Assembly (NCBI RefSeq): GCF_036421855.1
Contig: NZ_JAZGOK010000002.1
Source: Georgenia_B sunbinii
Lineage (GTDB): Bacteria; Actinomycetota; Actinomycetes; Actinomycetales; Actinomycetaceae
DNA length: 64,000 nt
Strand: one strand, 5' to 3'
Below, piece by piece: positions 19,251 to 27,408 of the stretch. The translations under genes and the position numbers were made by a program. The notes under the pieces were generated by a model. It did not search any database. It had not been told where the DNA came from and was given only the letters and a program-made list of their open reading frames with translations. Position 1 is the first letter of the stretch. Every line of letters starts with the position of its first letter.

Positions 19251-19256
19251 TAGGCT
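19251..19256 (+). promoter_or_regulatory. Leaderless-type -10 hexamer of the prenyl synthase gene
   Basis: TAGGCT, six bases before ATG 19263; no ribosome-binding site. Confidence 0.5.
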
Positions 19257-19262
19257 GCCGTC

Positions 19263-20342
19263 ATGCCCGTAGCCATCGACGTCGTCAGCGCTGTCTCCTC
19301 CCGCCTGGCGACCGCCTTCGTCACCCACACCGCCCCCTTCACCCACCTCGAGGGCATCACCGAGCTCTTTGGCGCCGGTGAGGCGCTGCTCTCCGGAGGC
19401 AAGCGGCTACGAGCGCAGTTCTGCGTCGCCGGCTGGCGTGCGTTCGGCGGCGCTGCCGTCTCGGCGCAGAGCCCCGCGGTACTCGCCGGCAGCGCGCTCG
19501 AGCTCTTCCAGGGCGCCGCGCTCGCGCACGACGACCTCATGGACGGTTCACTCACCCGGCGCGGCCTGCCCGCGGCCCACCGCCGGTTCGCGGCCGAGCA
19601 CGCCGAGCGGGGCTGGCTCGGCAGCTCGGAGAGCCACGGCGCCGCCGGCGCCATCCTCCTCGGCGACCTGCTGCTGTCGATCTCCTCCACCGAGATGGAC
19701 GTCGCGCGCGCGGAGCTGCCCGCCGAGGCGTCGCACCGGGCGCGGACGGAGTGGGACCTCATGACGGCGGAGGTCGCCGTCGGTCAGTTCCTCGACGTGC
19801 GCTCCCAGGTCCTGCCGTGGCAGCACGACGACGAAGCGGTCGAGCGAGCACTCACCGTCGTACGGCACAAGTCTGCCCGGTACAGCGTCGAGCACCCGCT
19901 CGTCCTGGGGGCGGCCCTCGCCGGTGCCGACGACGCCGCCCTGGAGCGGCTGCGCGGCGTCGGGCTGCCGCTCGGGCTGGCATTCCAGCTGCGCGACGAC
20001 GTGCTGGGCGTGTTCGGTGACCCGGCGGTCACCGGCAAGCCGGCCGGCGACGACCTCCGCGAGGGCAAGCGCACCGTGCTGCTCGCGCTCGCGCTGCGCC
20101 ACGCCGACGACGCGCAGCGCACCGCACTCGAGGGCGCCGTCGGCCGCGATGACCTCGGCGACGACGAGGTCGAGGAGATCCGGGCGATCCTGCACGAGAC
20201 CGGTGCGGTGGACGCGCACGAGGACCTCATCGCCGCTCAGCGCGACGCCGGGCTCGCCGCGCTGGCGGCCATGGATCTCGCGGCCGAGAGCCGGGACGTG
20301 CTCACCGAGCTGGCCGTGGCACTGACGAGCCGCCAGGCCTGA
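19263..20342 (+). CDS. Polyprenyl (geranylgeranyl-type) diphosphate synthase
   Basis: Trans-prenyltransferase condensing isopentenyl diphosphate with allylic diphosphates. 359 residues. Visible: GGKRLRAQF substrate motif, first Asp-rich motif AHDDLMDGS (DDxxD), KSARYSVEHPLVLGAALAG, and second Asp-rich motif QLRDDVLGVFGD with the following GKPAGDDLREGKRTVL loop. Chain length (C15/C20/longer) cannot be fixed: residues before the first motif (FQGAALAH) give no bulky stop. The position beside an Rv2175c-type gene and a PASTA kinase matches the idsA2-Rv2175c-pknL order of M. tuberculosis, so an IdsA2-like role in isoprenoid supply is likely. Confidence 0.92.
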   Translation: MPVAIDVVSAVSSRLATAFVTHTAPFTHLEGITELFGAGEALLSGGKRLRAQFCVAGWRAFGGAAVSAQSPAVLAGSALELFQGAALAHDDLMDGSLTRRGLPAAHRRFAAEHAERGWLGSSESHGAAGAILLGDLLLSISSTEMDVARAELPAEASHRARTEWDLMTAEVAVGQFLDVRSQVLPWQHDDEAVERALTVVRHKSARYSVEHPLVLGAALAGADDAALERLRGVGLPLGLAFQLRDDVLGVFGDPAVTGKPAGDDLREGKRTVLLALALRHADDAQRTALEGAVGRDDLGDDEVEEIRAILHETGAVDAHEDLIAAQRDAGLAALAAMDLAAESRDVLTELAVALTSRQA

Positions 20343-20423
20343 GCGACGGCGGCACCGCCGCCGATGCGGGTCGGTTCCCGCGGCAGCGCAGGCAGGCCGG
20401 CACGGTGTCGGGCTCCTTTGCCC

Positions 20424-20480
20424 GCCGCGCGACAGCAGTCGGGCTACCTGGCCGTCGCGCGACAGCCGCCGGGCTACAGC
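20424..20480 (+). repeat. Two-copy 30-bp direct repeat with the array core CGACAGC
   Basis: Two imperfect copies with a 30-base period, each with the frame CGCGCGACAGC...CGGGCTAC. The core CGCGCGACAGC also opens array B (43369). The second copy overlaps the last codons of the Rv2175c-type gene. It lies between convergent genes, like arrays A and C, but lacks the TTGTC half. Confidence 0.6.
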
Positions 20481-20848
20481 GTCTGAGCGACCCGGCGCAC
20501 CTCGTGAATCCGCTTGTCGCGCAGCGCCTGGATCGGCGTCGTCCCCAGCGCGGGTTCCTCCGACAGCAGCCAGTGCACGGCCTCGTCCACGGTGAAGCCG
20601 GAGTCCTGCAGCTGGATGACGGTGCCGCGCAACGACGCCAGCGCGCGCTTGTGGACCGACAGCGGGTCGTCGCCGTCGACGAGGAAGGACGCCGGCACGA
20701 GGAACGGCCCGTCCGGCGGGGGCTGCCGCATCCCGGCAAGCACGTTGTCACGCAGGAGGTTGCGGACGTCGCGGAGCTTGATGCCCATCGCCTCGGCGAC
20801 CTCGGGGAGAGAGAGCCAGCCGGTCGAGGAGGTGTCGTCAGAAGTCAC
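20474..20848 (-). CDS. Rv2175c-family DNA-binding protein
   Basis: 124 residues. The N-terminal half is a winged/helix-turn-helix-like domain (WLSLPEVAEAMGIKLRDVRNLLRD) and the C-terminal part an antitoxin-like helical region (DEAVHWLLSEEPALG). In M. tuberculosis the homologue Rv2175c binds DNA and is phosphorylated by the neighbouring kinase PknL. Here the gene is 1.75 kb from a PASTA kinase gene, with the LysM transglycosylase gene between, so a kinase-substrate pair is a fair inference. GTG 20848 lies six bases after a TAGGGT hexamer. Its target genes are unknown. Confidence 0.88.
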   Translation of the reverse strand: MTSDDTSSTGWLSLPEVAEAMGIKLRDVRNLLRDNVLAGMRQPPPDGPFLVPASFLVDGDDPLSVHKRALASLRGTVIQLQDSGFTVDEAVHWLLSEEPALGTTPIQALRDKRIHEVRRVAQTL

Positions 20849-20854
20849 CCGAGC

Positions 20855-20860
20855 ACCCTA
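20855..20860 (-). promoter_or_regulatory. Leaderless-type -10 hexamer of the Rv2175c-type gene
   Basis: TAGGGT on the minus strand, six bases before GTG 20848. Confidence 0.45.
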
Positions 20861-20898
20861 GTCGTCCTGACCGCCGCTCCGCTTTACGCCACGCAAAG

Positions 20899-20918
20899 AT
20901 AACGCTAGTGTCACAGCG
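20899..20918 (+). promoter_or_regulatory. Candidate MtrA-binding site upstream of the LysM transglycosylase
   Basis: ATAACGCTA and GTCACAGCG lie as two 9-mers separated by two bases or fewer; the second equals the published M. tuberculosis MtrA half-site (GTCACAgcg) and the pair fits GTMAC-N6-GTMAC with one mismatch. MtrA controls cell-wall hydrolase genes in other actinobacteria, and this gene encodes one. Confidence 0.4.
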
Positions 20919-21001
20919 ATCACATCAGTCACATGCACACCAACTACCCCATTGACCTCAGGCGTCTCTACGCGTCTGCGGCTTGCGGGCGGAGGACAAC
21001 G

Positions 21002-22543
21002 ATGAAGGCACGCTCCTGGACCGCTGGCCGTACCGGCGTCGGCTTCGCACTGGCCGCCACCACCGTCGCCGCGATGACAGTCCCCGCCGCTGCCGCGCCG
21101 GTCACCGGCCACCAGCCCGCGACGCTCGGAGCGACGGCGCTCGCCATGCCGCGGGTAACCGCGCCGACCGCCCTCCCCCAAGCGCCCACCGCGATGAGCT
21201 ACCGGGTCCAGGCCGGCGACACGGTCAGCCACATCTCCGCTCGCACCGGCACCTCGGTCAGTGCGATCGTGCGCGCCAACAACCTCAACTCCCGCGCGCT
21301 CATCAAGGCCGGCCAGCTGCTGCGCATCCCGGTGCCGGGCGCTAGCGCCGCCGCGCCGTCGAGCTCGCCGTCGAGCTCCACCGCGGCCACGTCCCGCAGC
21401 CACACCGTGGCCGCCGGGGACACCGTCTCCGCGCTCGCCAAGCGCTACGGCACCAGCATCTCGAGCATCGTCTCGGCCAACGAGCTCGACTCCCGCGCGC
21501 TCATTATCGTGGGGCAGCAGCTGACCATCCCGGGACGCTCGTCGGGCGGCGGCTCCGCCTCGGCGGTCTCGTCCGCAGGCTCCTCGTCGAGCGGCTCGTC
21601 GCCGAGCGGCTCGTCGTCGGCCGCCCGCAACCACACCGTGGCCGCCGGGGACACCGTCTCCGCCCTCGCCAAGCGCTACGGCTCGAGCGTCTCGGCGATC
21701 ACGTCCGCCAACGACCTCGGCCGCAGCGCCATGATCCGGGTCGGGCAGCGGCTGACCATCCCGAGCGGCTCGTCGGTCGTCCCCGTCTCGTCGACCGTCT
21801 CCACGGCGGGCGGCGGTTCGTCGAGCGGGTCCTCGTCGAGCGGCTCGTCGGCCGCCCGCAGCCACACCGTGGCGGCCGGGGACACCGTCTCCGCCCTCGC
21901 TCAGCGCTACGGCTCGAGCGTCTCGGCGATCACGTCCGCCAACCGGCTCAGCTCTGGCGCGGTCATCTTCGTCGGCCAGCGGCTGACCATCCCCGCCGGC
22001 TCCTCCGGCGGCGGCTCGTCCAGCAGCTCCTCCGCGAGCAGCTCGTCGAGCGGCGAGCAGCTCGTCGGCGACACCTTCCTCGGCCGGACCTACGCCAGCG
22101 CCGTCGTCGGCGCCGCGAACACCAACAAGGCCACCCTCAACTCGATGACGGTGCCGTCGCGCGACAGCATGCGCCAGATCGTGCGCGAGACCGCGGTCCA
22201 GATGGGCGTCGACCCGGCGCTGGCGCTGGCGGTCGCCCAGCAGGAGTCGGGCTTCGACGCACGGGCCGTCTCCCCGGCCAACGCGGTCGGCACCATGCAG
22301 GTCATCCCCAGCTCCGGCGTGTGGGCCTCCGACCTCGTCGGTCGCGAGCTCAACCTGCTCGACCCGCGCGACAACGTCGTCGCCGGCGTGGCCATCCTGC
22401 GTCAGCTGCGCCGCGCGGCACCCAGCCTCGACGTCGCGATCGCCGGCTACTACCAGGGCCTCGCAGGCGTCACCCGCAACGGGATGTACCCCGACACCCG
22501 CAACTACGTCGCCGGCATCCGCAACCTCATGGGGCAGTACTGA
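21002..22543 (+). CDS. Secreted LysM / lytic transglycosylase
   Basis: Cell-wall hydrolase of about 513 residues. Signal peptide at residues 1-32 (hydrophobic core VGFALAATTVAAMTV, cleavage near AAAA). Four LysM peptidoglycan-binding domains follow (about 67-110, 133-177, 210-254, 287-331), the last three nearly identical and joined by Ser/Gly linkers. The C-terminal lytic transglycosylase domain (about 385-510) has catalytic Glu in QQESGFD, then AVGTMQVIP and AGYYQG. It should cleave glycan strands outside the membrane. I chose ATG 21002 because a perfect GGAGG lies six bases upstream and the signal peptide begins there; an ATG at 20933 lacks both. Possible MtrA control is noted upstream. 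Confidence 0.92.
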   Translation: MKARSWTAGRTGVGFALAATTVAAMTVPAAAAPVTGHQPATLGATALAMPRVTAPTALPQAPTAMSYRVQAGDTVSHISARTGTSVSAIVRANNLNSRALIKAGQLLRIPVPGASAAAPSSSPSSSTAATSRSHTVAAGDTVSALAKRYGTSISSIVSANELDSRALIIVGQQLTIPGRSSGGGSASAVSSAGSSSSGSSPSGSSSAARNHTVAAGDTVSALAKRYGSSVSAITSANDLGRSAMIRVGQRLTIPSGSSVVPVSSTVSTAGGGSSSGSSSSGSSAARSHTVAAGDTVSALAQRYGSSVSAITSANRLSSGAVIFVGQRLTIPAGSSGGGSSSSSSASSSSSGEQLVGDTFLGRTYASAVVGAANTNKATLNSMTVPSRDSMRQIVRETAVQMGVDPALALAVAQQESGFDARAVSPANAVGTMQVIPSSGVWASDLVGRELNLLDPRDNVVAGVAILRQLRRAAPSLDVAIAGYYQGLAGVTRNGMYPDTRNYVAGIRNLMGQY

Positions 22544-22587
22544 GGCTCGTCAGGGGTGTCCTGACCTCGGTTCGGCCTCCCTCGCCG

Positions 22588-22593
22588 TAGAAT
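22588..22593 (+). promoter_or_regulatory. Leaderless-type -10 hexamer of the PASTA kinase gene
   Basis: TAGAAT, seven bases before GTG 22601; close to the consensus. Confidence 0.55.
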
Positions 22594-22600
22594 CCGGCAC

Positions 22601-24517
22601 GTGCAGCGCACCGCGAGCGATCCGATGATCGGCCGTCACGTCGACGGCCGGTACGAGGTGACCGCCCGCATCGCGCGGGGCGGGATGGCCACCGTCTACC
22701 GCGCCCAGGACCGACGGCTCGACCGCACCGTCGCGCTCAAGGTGATGCACCCGCACCTGGCCGACAGTGCGGACTTCGTCGCCCGCTTCCGGCGGGAGGC
22801 ACGCTCGGCCGCCCGGCTGACCCACCCGGGGATCGTGGCGATCTACGACCAGGGCTACGCCGACGACGCCAGCTACCTCACGATGCAGTACGTCGCCGGG
22901 CCGAACCTGCGCACCGTGCTGCGCGAGGCCGGTGCGCTTCCGCTGGGCAAGGCGCTCGAGCTCATCGCCGGCGTGCTCGACGCGCTCGGCTGCGCCCACC
23001 GCGCCGGGCTCGTCCACCGCGACGTCAAGCCGGAGAACGTGCTGCTCGGCCCCGGCGGCAAGCCGATGGTCACCGACTTCGGGCTCGCCCGCGCGGTCAC
23101 CGAGGCGACCGCCGCCGCGACCGGCCAGGTGCTCGGCACGGTGGCGTACCTCGCCCCGGAGATCGTCACCTCCGGTGTTGCTGACATGCGCGCCGATGTC
23201 TACGCCACCGGGATCATGCTGTTCGAGCTCATCACCGGCTCGCAGCCGTTCGTCGGCGACGTGCCGATCCGGGTGGCCTTCCAGCACGTCAACGAGAGCG
23301 TGCCGCGCCCGTCAGCGCGCGAGCCGTGGCTGCCCGCCGAGGTCGACGAGCTCGTCACCGCGATGACCCAGACCGACCCGGTCGACCGCCCGGCCGACGC
23401 CGACCACGCCCTCGAGCTGCTCCGCCGGGTCGAGGCCGCACTGGACCCGGCGACCCTCGCCCGGCGCGCGGACGTCGCACCGGCGCCGCCGCCCGTCGAC
23501 CACGACGACGGCGATGTCACCACCGCCACACCGGTGAGCGGTACCGTCGCGCTGCCGATCGGTGCGATCCCGGTGCCCGACCCCGGGGCTGCGGAGCTCG
23601 CGACCGCTCGCACCCGCCGTCGACGACGACGCCGGATCTTTTCGATGACCGCGCTGCTGCTCATCATCGGTATCGGGGCCGGCGGGACGTGGTGGTGGTT
23701 CAACGAGGGGCCCGGCGCCTACACCCAGGTCCCGCAGCTGCTCGGGCTGCCCGAGGACCAGGCCGTCCAGCTGCTCGCTGCTGCCGGACTAGCGCCGGAG
23801 CTCGAGCGCGACCACCACGACACCGCGCCGCAGGGCGAGGTCTTCGCGTCCCGGCCGGCCCCCGGCGAGCCGGTGCGCACCGACGGCACCGTCGTCGTCC
23901 AGGTCTCACGCGGCATCCTCATGGTCGAGGTGCCGCCGCTGGCCGAGCTCACCGAGGACGAGGCACTGGCGGCACTGGAGGACGCCGGGCTCACCGTCGG
24001 CGAGATCTCACGGCCATGGGCCGACGACGTCGCCGAGGGTACCGTCATGTCCTCCGCGCCGGCCGCCGCCGAGACGGTTCCGCACAACGAGCCGGTCGAC
24101 CTGGAGATCTCCGCCGGCCGCGAGCCCGTCGAGCTGGTCTCCGTCGTCGGCGCCGAGCAGGCCACCGCCGAGTCGGACCTCGAGGACGCCGGCCTCACGG
24201 CTGCGGTCAGCGAGGAGTACAGCGACTCGGTGGTCGCCGGCCGGGTCGTCCGGCAGGACCCTGCCCCCGGGGACGACGTCCAGCTCTACCGCGGGGACAC
24301 CGTCGACGTCGTCGTGTCCCTCGGCCCCGAGCCGATCGCGCTGCCCGACGTCGTCGGCGAGCAGATCGGCTCCGCACGCGAAGAGCTCGAGGCAGCCGGT
24401 TTCGTCGTCGACGACCAGCGCCTGCTCGGCGGCATCTTCGGCACCGTGCACAGCATGTCCCCCAGTGCCGGAGAGCTGGCGGTCCCCGGCTCGACCGTCA
24501 CGCTGCGGTACGTCTGA
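22601..24517 (+). CDS. pknL: PASTA-domain Ser/Thr protein kinase (PknL/PknB-like)
   Basis: Membrane Ser/Thr kinase of 638 residues sensing cell-wall fragments. Kinase domain: ARGGMATVY loop, Lys47 in VALKVM, catalytic Asp141 in VHRDVKPEN, DFG at 159-161, and APE. A basic patch precedes one transmembrane helix (about 348-368, SMTALLLIIGIGAGG), and four PASTA repeats follow outside the cell (from about 373). Neighbours (Rv2175c-type gene, prenyl synthase) match pknL of M. tuberculosis, though that kinase lacks PASTA repeats; the PASTA form is as in other actinobacteria. The symbol is assigned by context. GTG start, likely leaderless. Confidence 0.92.
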   Translation: MQRTASDPMIGRHVDGRYEVTARIARGGMATVYRAQDRRLDRTVALKVMHPHLADSADFVARFRREARSAARLTHPGIVAIYDQGYADDASYLTMQYVAGPNLRTVLREAGALPLGKALELIAGVLDALGCAHRAGLVHRDVKPENVLLGPGGKPMVTDFGLARAVTEATAAATGQVLGTVAYLAPEIVTSGVADMRADVYATGIMLFELITGSQPFVGDVPIRVAFQHVNESVPRPSAREPWLPAEVDELVTAMTQTDPVDRPADADHALELLRRVEAALDPATLARRADVAPAPPPVDHDDGDVTTATPVSGTVALPIGAIPVPDPGAAELATARTRRRRRRRIFSMTALLLIIGIGAGGTWWWFNEGPGAYTQVPQLLGLPEDQAVQLLAAAGLAPELERDHHDTAPQGEVFASRPAPGEPVRTDGTVVVQVSRGILMVEVPPLAELTEDEALAALEDAGLTVGEISRPWADDVAEGTVMSSAPAAAETVPHNEPVDLEISAGREPVELVSVVGAEQATAESDLEDAGLTAAVSEEYSDSVVAGRVVRQDPAPGDDVQLYRGDTVDVVVSLGPEPIALPDVVGEQIGSAREELEAAGFVVDDQRLLGGIFGTVHSMSPSAGELAVPGSTVTLRYV

Positions 24518-24544
24518 GCCCCGGGCACCACCACACCCCGGGCT

Positions 24545-24558
24545 GGGACCTAGGTCCC
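24545..24558. promoter_or_regulatory. DosR/DevR-like palindrome upstream of nrdD
   Basis: GGGACCTAGGTCCC, a perfect 14-bp palindrome. It matches the core of the mycobacterial DosR box (GGGACTWWAGTCCC) at all positions but the two flanking the centre. It lies 141 bases before the nrdD start. The 24518-24698 gap has no gene. Confidence 0.45.
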
Positions 24559-24585
24559 GCCCGCGGATTTCTTCCGGCTATTGCA

Positions 24586-24601
24586 ACCCCACATCTTGTG
24601 G
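24586..24601 (+). promoter_or_regulatory. Candidate NrdR box upstream of nrdD
   Basis: ACCCCACATCTTGTGG fits the 16-base NrdR-box consensus (acaCwAtATaTwGtgt) at nearly every strongly conserved position. NrdR represses ribonucleotide reductase genes. Boxes usually come as pairs about 31 bases apart; at exactly 31 bases downstream (24617) only the outer arms ACCCC and GTGG recur, so the second box is weak. Confidence 0.5.
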
Positions 24602-24698
24602 TCGACGCCGTGACACACCCCTACGGGCAGTGGTTCGTCGGGGTCCCGGCGAGAAGGCTCGAAGTCGTCAGCTTCAGCCGATCGACCGAAGGACCACC

Positions 24699-26561
24699 AT
24701 GACCAGTACCGAGGACACCCGCATCGCCGTCGACGTCGTCCCCACCATCGAGGAGTACCTCGACCGCTCCGACTGGCGGGTCAACGCCAACGCCAACCAG
24801 GGCTACTCGCTGGGCGGCATGATGCTCAACACGTCCGGCAAGGTGATCGCGAACTACTGGCTGAGCCGGGTCTACGCGCCCGCGGCCGGCACCGCCCACC
24901 GCGAGGGCGACATCCACATCCACGACCTCGACATGTTCGCCGGCTACTGCGCCGGATGGTCGCTGCGGCGCCTGCTCGAGGAGGGCTTCAACGGCGTGCC
25001 CGGCGCGCTCTCCGCCGGCCCGGCCAAACACTTCTCCTCCGCCGTCGGGCAGGTGGTCAACTTCCTCGGCACGCTGCAGAACGAGTGGGCCGGCGCCCAG
25101 GCGTTCAGCTCCTTCGACACCTACATGGCGCCGTTCGTGCGGCTCGACGCGATGTCCTACGAGGAGATCCACCAGTGCATGCAGGAGCTCATCTACAACC
25201 TCAATGTGCCCTCGCGGTGGGGCACCCAGACCCCGTTCACCAACCTCACCTTCGACTGGACCTGCCCGGAGGACCTGCGCGACCAGGTGCCGCTCATCGG
25301 CGGTGAGCCGTGCGACTTCAGCTACGGCGAGCTCCAGCCCGAGATGGACCTCATCAACCGGGCCTACATGGAGGTGATGACCGCTGGCGACGCCAACGGC
25401 CAGGTGTTCACCTTCCCCATCCCCACCTACAACATCACCAAGGACTTCGACTGGGACGCGCCGAACACCGAGCGGCTGTTCGCGATGACGGCCAAGTACG
25501 GCCTGCCGTACTTCCAGAACTTCATCAGCTCCGACCTCGACCCGGGCATGATCCGCTCGATGTGCTGCCGGCTGCAGCTGGACCTGCGCGAGCTGCTCAA
25601 GCGCGGCAACGGCCTGTTCGGCTCGGCGGAGCAGACCGGCTCGCTCGGCGTGGTCACCGTGAACATGGCACGCCTGGGCTACCTGCACGCTGCAGACGAG
25701 GCCGGCCTCATCGCCCGGTTCGACGAGCTCATCGACATCGCCTCGGCGACCCTCGAGGTCAAGCGGGTCGTCATCCAGCAGCACATCGACGGCGGGCTGT
25801 TCCCGTGGACCAAGCGGTACCTGGGCAACCTCGACAACCACTTCGCCACCATCGGGGTCAACGGCCTCAACGAGATGGTCCGCAACTTCACCCTCGGCGA
25901 GCTCGACATCACCGCCCCCCGCGGGCACGACATGGCGGTGCGGGTGCTCGACCACGTGCGGGACCGGATGGTCGAGCTGCAGGAAGCCACCGGGCACATG
26001 TACAACCTCGAGGCCACCCCGGCAGAGGGGGCGACCTACCGCTTCGCCAAGGAGGACCGCCGCCGCTACCCCGGGATCCTCCAGGCCGGCACCGAGACCA
26101 ACCCGTACTACACCAACTCCTCCCAGCTGCCGGTCGGCTTCACCGACGACCCGTTCGAGGCGCTCGAGCAGCAGGAGGAGCTGCAGTCGAAGTACACCGG
26201 TGGGACGGTGCTGCACCTGTACGTGAACGAGCGGATCTCCTCGGCGGCCGCCTGCAAGGAGATCGTGCGCCGCTCGCTGGAGAACTTCCGGCTGCCGTAC
26301 ATCACCATCACGCCGACGTTCTCGGTGTGCCCGAACCACGGCTACCTCACCGGTGAGCACCACGGCTGCCCGCGGTGCGCCGCCGAGAACCCCGGCGCCG
26401 AGCCGGTCGGCTGCGAGGTGTGGACCCGGGTGATGGGGTACTTCCGGCCGGTGAGCTCGTTCAACATCGGCAAGAAGGGCGAGTACGCGGAGCGCACGAT
26501 GTTCACCGAGGACGCCGCGGCCGGCTCCGGCCACGCCCTACCGGTGGGCAACGCGCGATGA
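24699..26561 (+). CDS. nrdD: Anaerobic (class III) ribonucleoside-triphosphate reductase
   Basis: Reduces NTPs to dNTPs using a glycyl radical made by NrdG, without oxygen. About 620 residues. Start ATG 24699 has AAGGA upstream. Visible: DIHIHDLDMFAGYCAGWSL near the N-terminus, GVVTVNMARLGY, a zinc-binding tail CPNHGY...CPRC, and the glycyl-radical loop RVMGYFRPV about 40 residues from the C-terminus. There is no N-terminal ATP-cone: the first residues run straight into the barrel, so the usual dATP activity control is absent. ATGA overlap with nrdG. The upstream region carries an NrdR-like box and a DosR-like palindrome, fitting use under low oxygen. Confidence 0.94.
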   Translation: MTSTEDTRIAVDVVPTIEEYLDRSDWRVNANANQGYSLGGMMLNTSGKVIANYWLSRVYAPAAGTAHREGDIHIHDLDMFAGYCAGWSLRRLLEEGFNGVPGALSAGPAKHFSSAVGQVVNFLGTLQNEWAGAQAFSSFDTYMAPFVRLDAMSYEEIHQCMQELIYNLNVPSRWGTQTPFTNLTFDWTCPEDLRDQVPLIGGEPCDFSYGELQPEMDLINRAYMEVMTAGDANGQVFTFPIPTYNITKDFDWDAPNTERLFAMTAKYGLPYFQNFISSDLDPGMIRSMCCRLQLDLRELLKRGNGLFGSAEQTGSLGVVTVNMARLGYLHAADEAGLIARFDELIDIASATLEVKRVVIQQHIDGGLFPWTKRYLGNLDNHFATIGVNGLNEMVRNFTLGELDITAPRGHDMAVRVLDHVRDRMVELQEATGHMYNLEATPAEGATYRFAKEDRRRYPGILQAGTETNPYYTNSSQLPVGFTDDPFEALEQQEELQSKYTGGTVLHLYVNERISSAAACKEIVRRSLENFRLPYITITPTFSVCPNHGYLTGEHHGCPRCAAENPGAEPVGCEVWTRVMGYFRPVSSFNIGKKGEYAERTMFTEDAAAGSGHALPVGNAR

Positions 26562-27334
26562 GCGCCGTCGCGGCAGGCGCCGGGCCGCGCACCGGCAGCT
26601 CACCCCGCCGGCACCGGGCGGCCGAGCTGCAGATCGCGGGCCTCACCCCGATGTCCACGGTGGACTGGCCCGGGCGCCTCGCCGCGACGGTGTTCTGCCA
26701 GGGCTGCCCGTGGGACTGCTCCTACTGCCACAACCCCACGCTCATCCCGGCCCGCACCCCGGGCAGGGTGCCGTGGCAGCAGGTGCTCGACCTGCTGGGC
26801 CGACGACGGCGGCTGCTCGACGCCGTCGTCTTCTCCGGCGGCGAGGCCACCCGGCAGCTCTCGCTGGGCCCGGCGATGCGCCAGGTCCGCGCGCTCGGCT
26901 TCCAGGTGGGGCTGCACTCGGCCGGCCCGTACCCGCGCCGGCTGGCGGCGGTGCTCGACGACGTCGACTGGGTGGGCCTGGACCTCAAGGCGCTGCCGGC
27001 CGACTACGACGACGTCGTGCGCCGGCCGGGCGCCGGGAAGCTCGCCTGGGAGTCGCTGACCGCCGTCGTCGCCGCCGAGGTGGCCCACGAGGTACGCACG
27101 ACCATCGCGCCCGGCTCCCCCGCCGCGCGCGACGCCGTCGCGATCGCCCGCCGGGCGCGGGACGCCGGGGCGCGGTCCTTCGTGCTGCAGGTGGTGCGGA
27201 CCGCCGGCACCCGCGAGGAGTTCGCCGCCAGCCACGAGCGCGCCGACCACCGCGCGTGGCGGGCCACCGTCGCACGCCTCGACGTGCAGCTCCGCGCGCT
27301 CGGCCTCCCCCACTACACCCTCCGCGACGCCTGA
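26558..27334 (+). CDS. nrdG: Anaerobic ribonucleotide reductase activating protein (radical SAM)
   Basis: Radical-SAM activase that installs the glycyl radical on NrdD. 258 residues. The iron-sulfur motif CxxxCxxC is in FCQGCPWDCSYCHNP; the SAM-binding GGE motif is in VFSGGEATRQ. It is longer than E. coli NrdG (about 150) and belongs to the larger TIGR02495-like group, with a full partial-barrel. Its ATG overlaps the nrdD stop by 4 bases, so the two proteins are made in coupled fashion. The N-terminal 20 residues are basic and disordered and may be partly untranslated if a later start is used. Confidence 0.92.
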   Translation: MSAVAAGAGPRTGSSPRRHRAAELQIAGLTPMSTVDWPGRLAATVFCQGCPWDCSYCHNPTLIPARTPGRVPWQQVLDLLGRRRRLLDAVVFSGGEATRQLSLGPAMRQVRALGFQVGLHSAGPYPRRLAAVLDDVDWVGLDLKALPADYDDVVRRPGAGKLAWESLTAVVAAEVAHEVRTTIAPGSPAARDAVAIARRARDAGARSFVLQVVRTAGTREEFAASHERADHRAWRATVARLDVQLRALGLPHYTLRDA

Positions 27335-27395
27335 CCGGGCGCCAGTCCGGTGGCATCACCCGGGGCGAGCGTTCGGTCCGGGGCGCGGGCGACGC

Positions 27396-27401
27396 TAGAG
27401 T
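27396..27401 (+). promoter_or_regulatory. Leaderless-type -10 hexamer of the ether-lipid-like operon
   Basis: TAGAGT, seven bases before ATG 27409 and 62 bases past the nrdG stop, so the four-gene operon has its own promoter. Confidence 0.5.
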
Positions 27402-27408
27402 TCACCAA

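Noticed and set aside
20881..21001. A c-di-AMP (ydaO-type) riboswitch before the LysM transglycosylase, as found before other actinobacterial wall hydrolases.
   Set aside because: The leader is too short and I see none of the conserved stems.
24519..24545. Paired CCCCGGG blocks after the PASTA kinase gene as a terminator.
   Set aside because: The two blocks pair only 7 of 8 positions and each is nearly self-palindromic; too weak to list.
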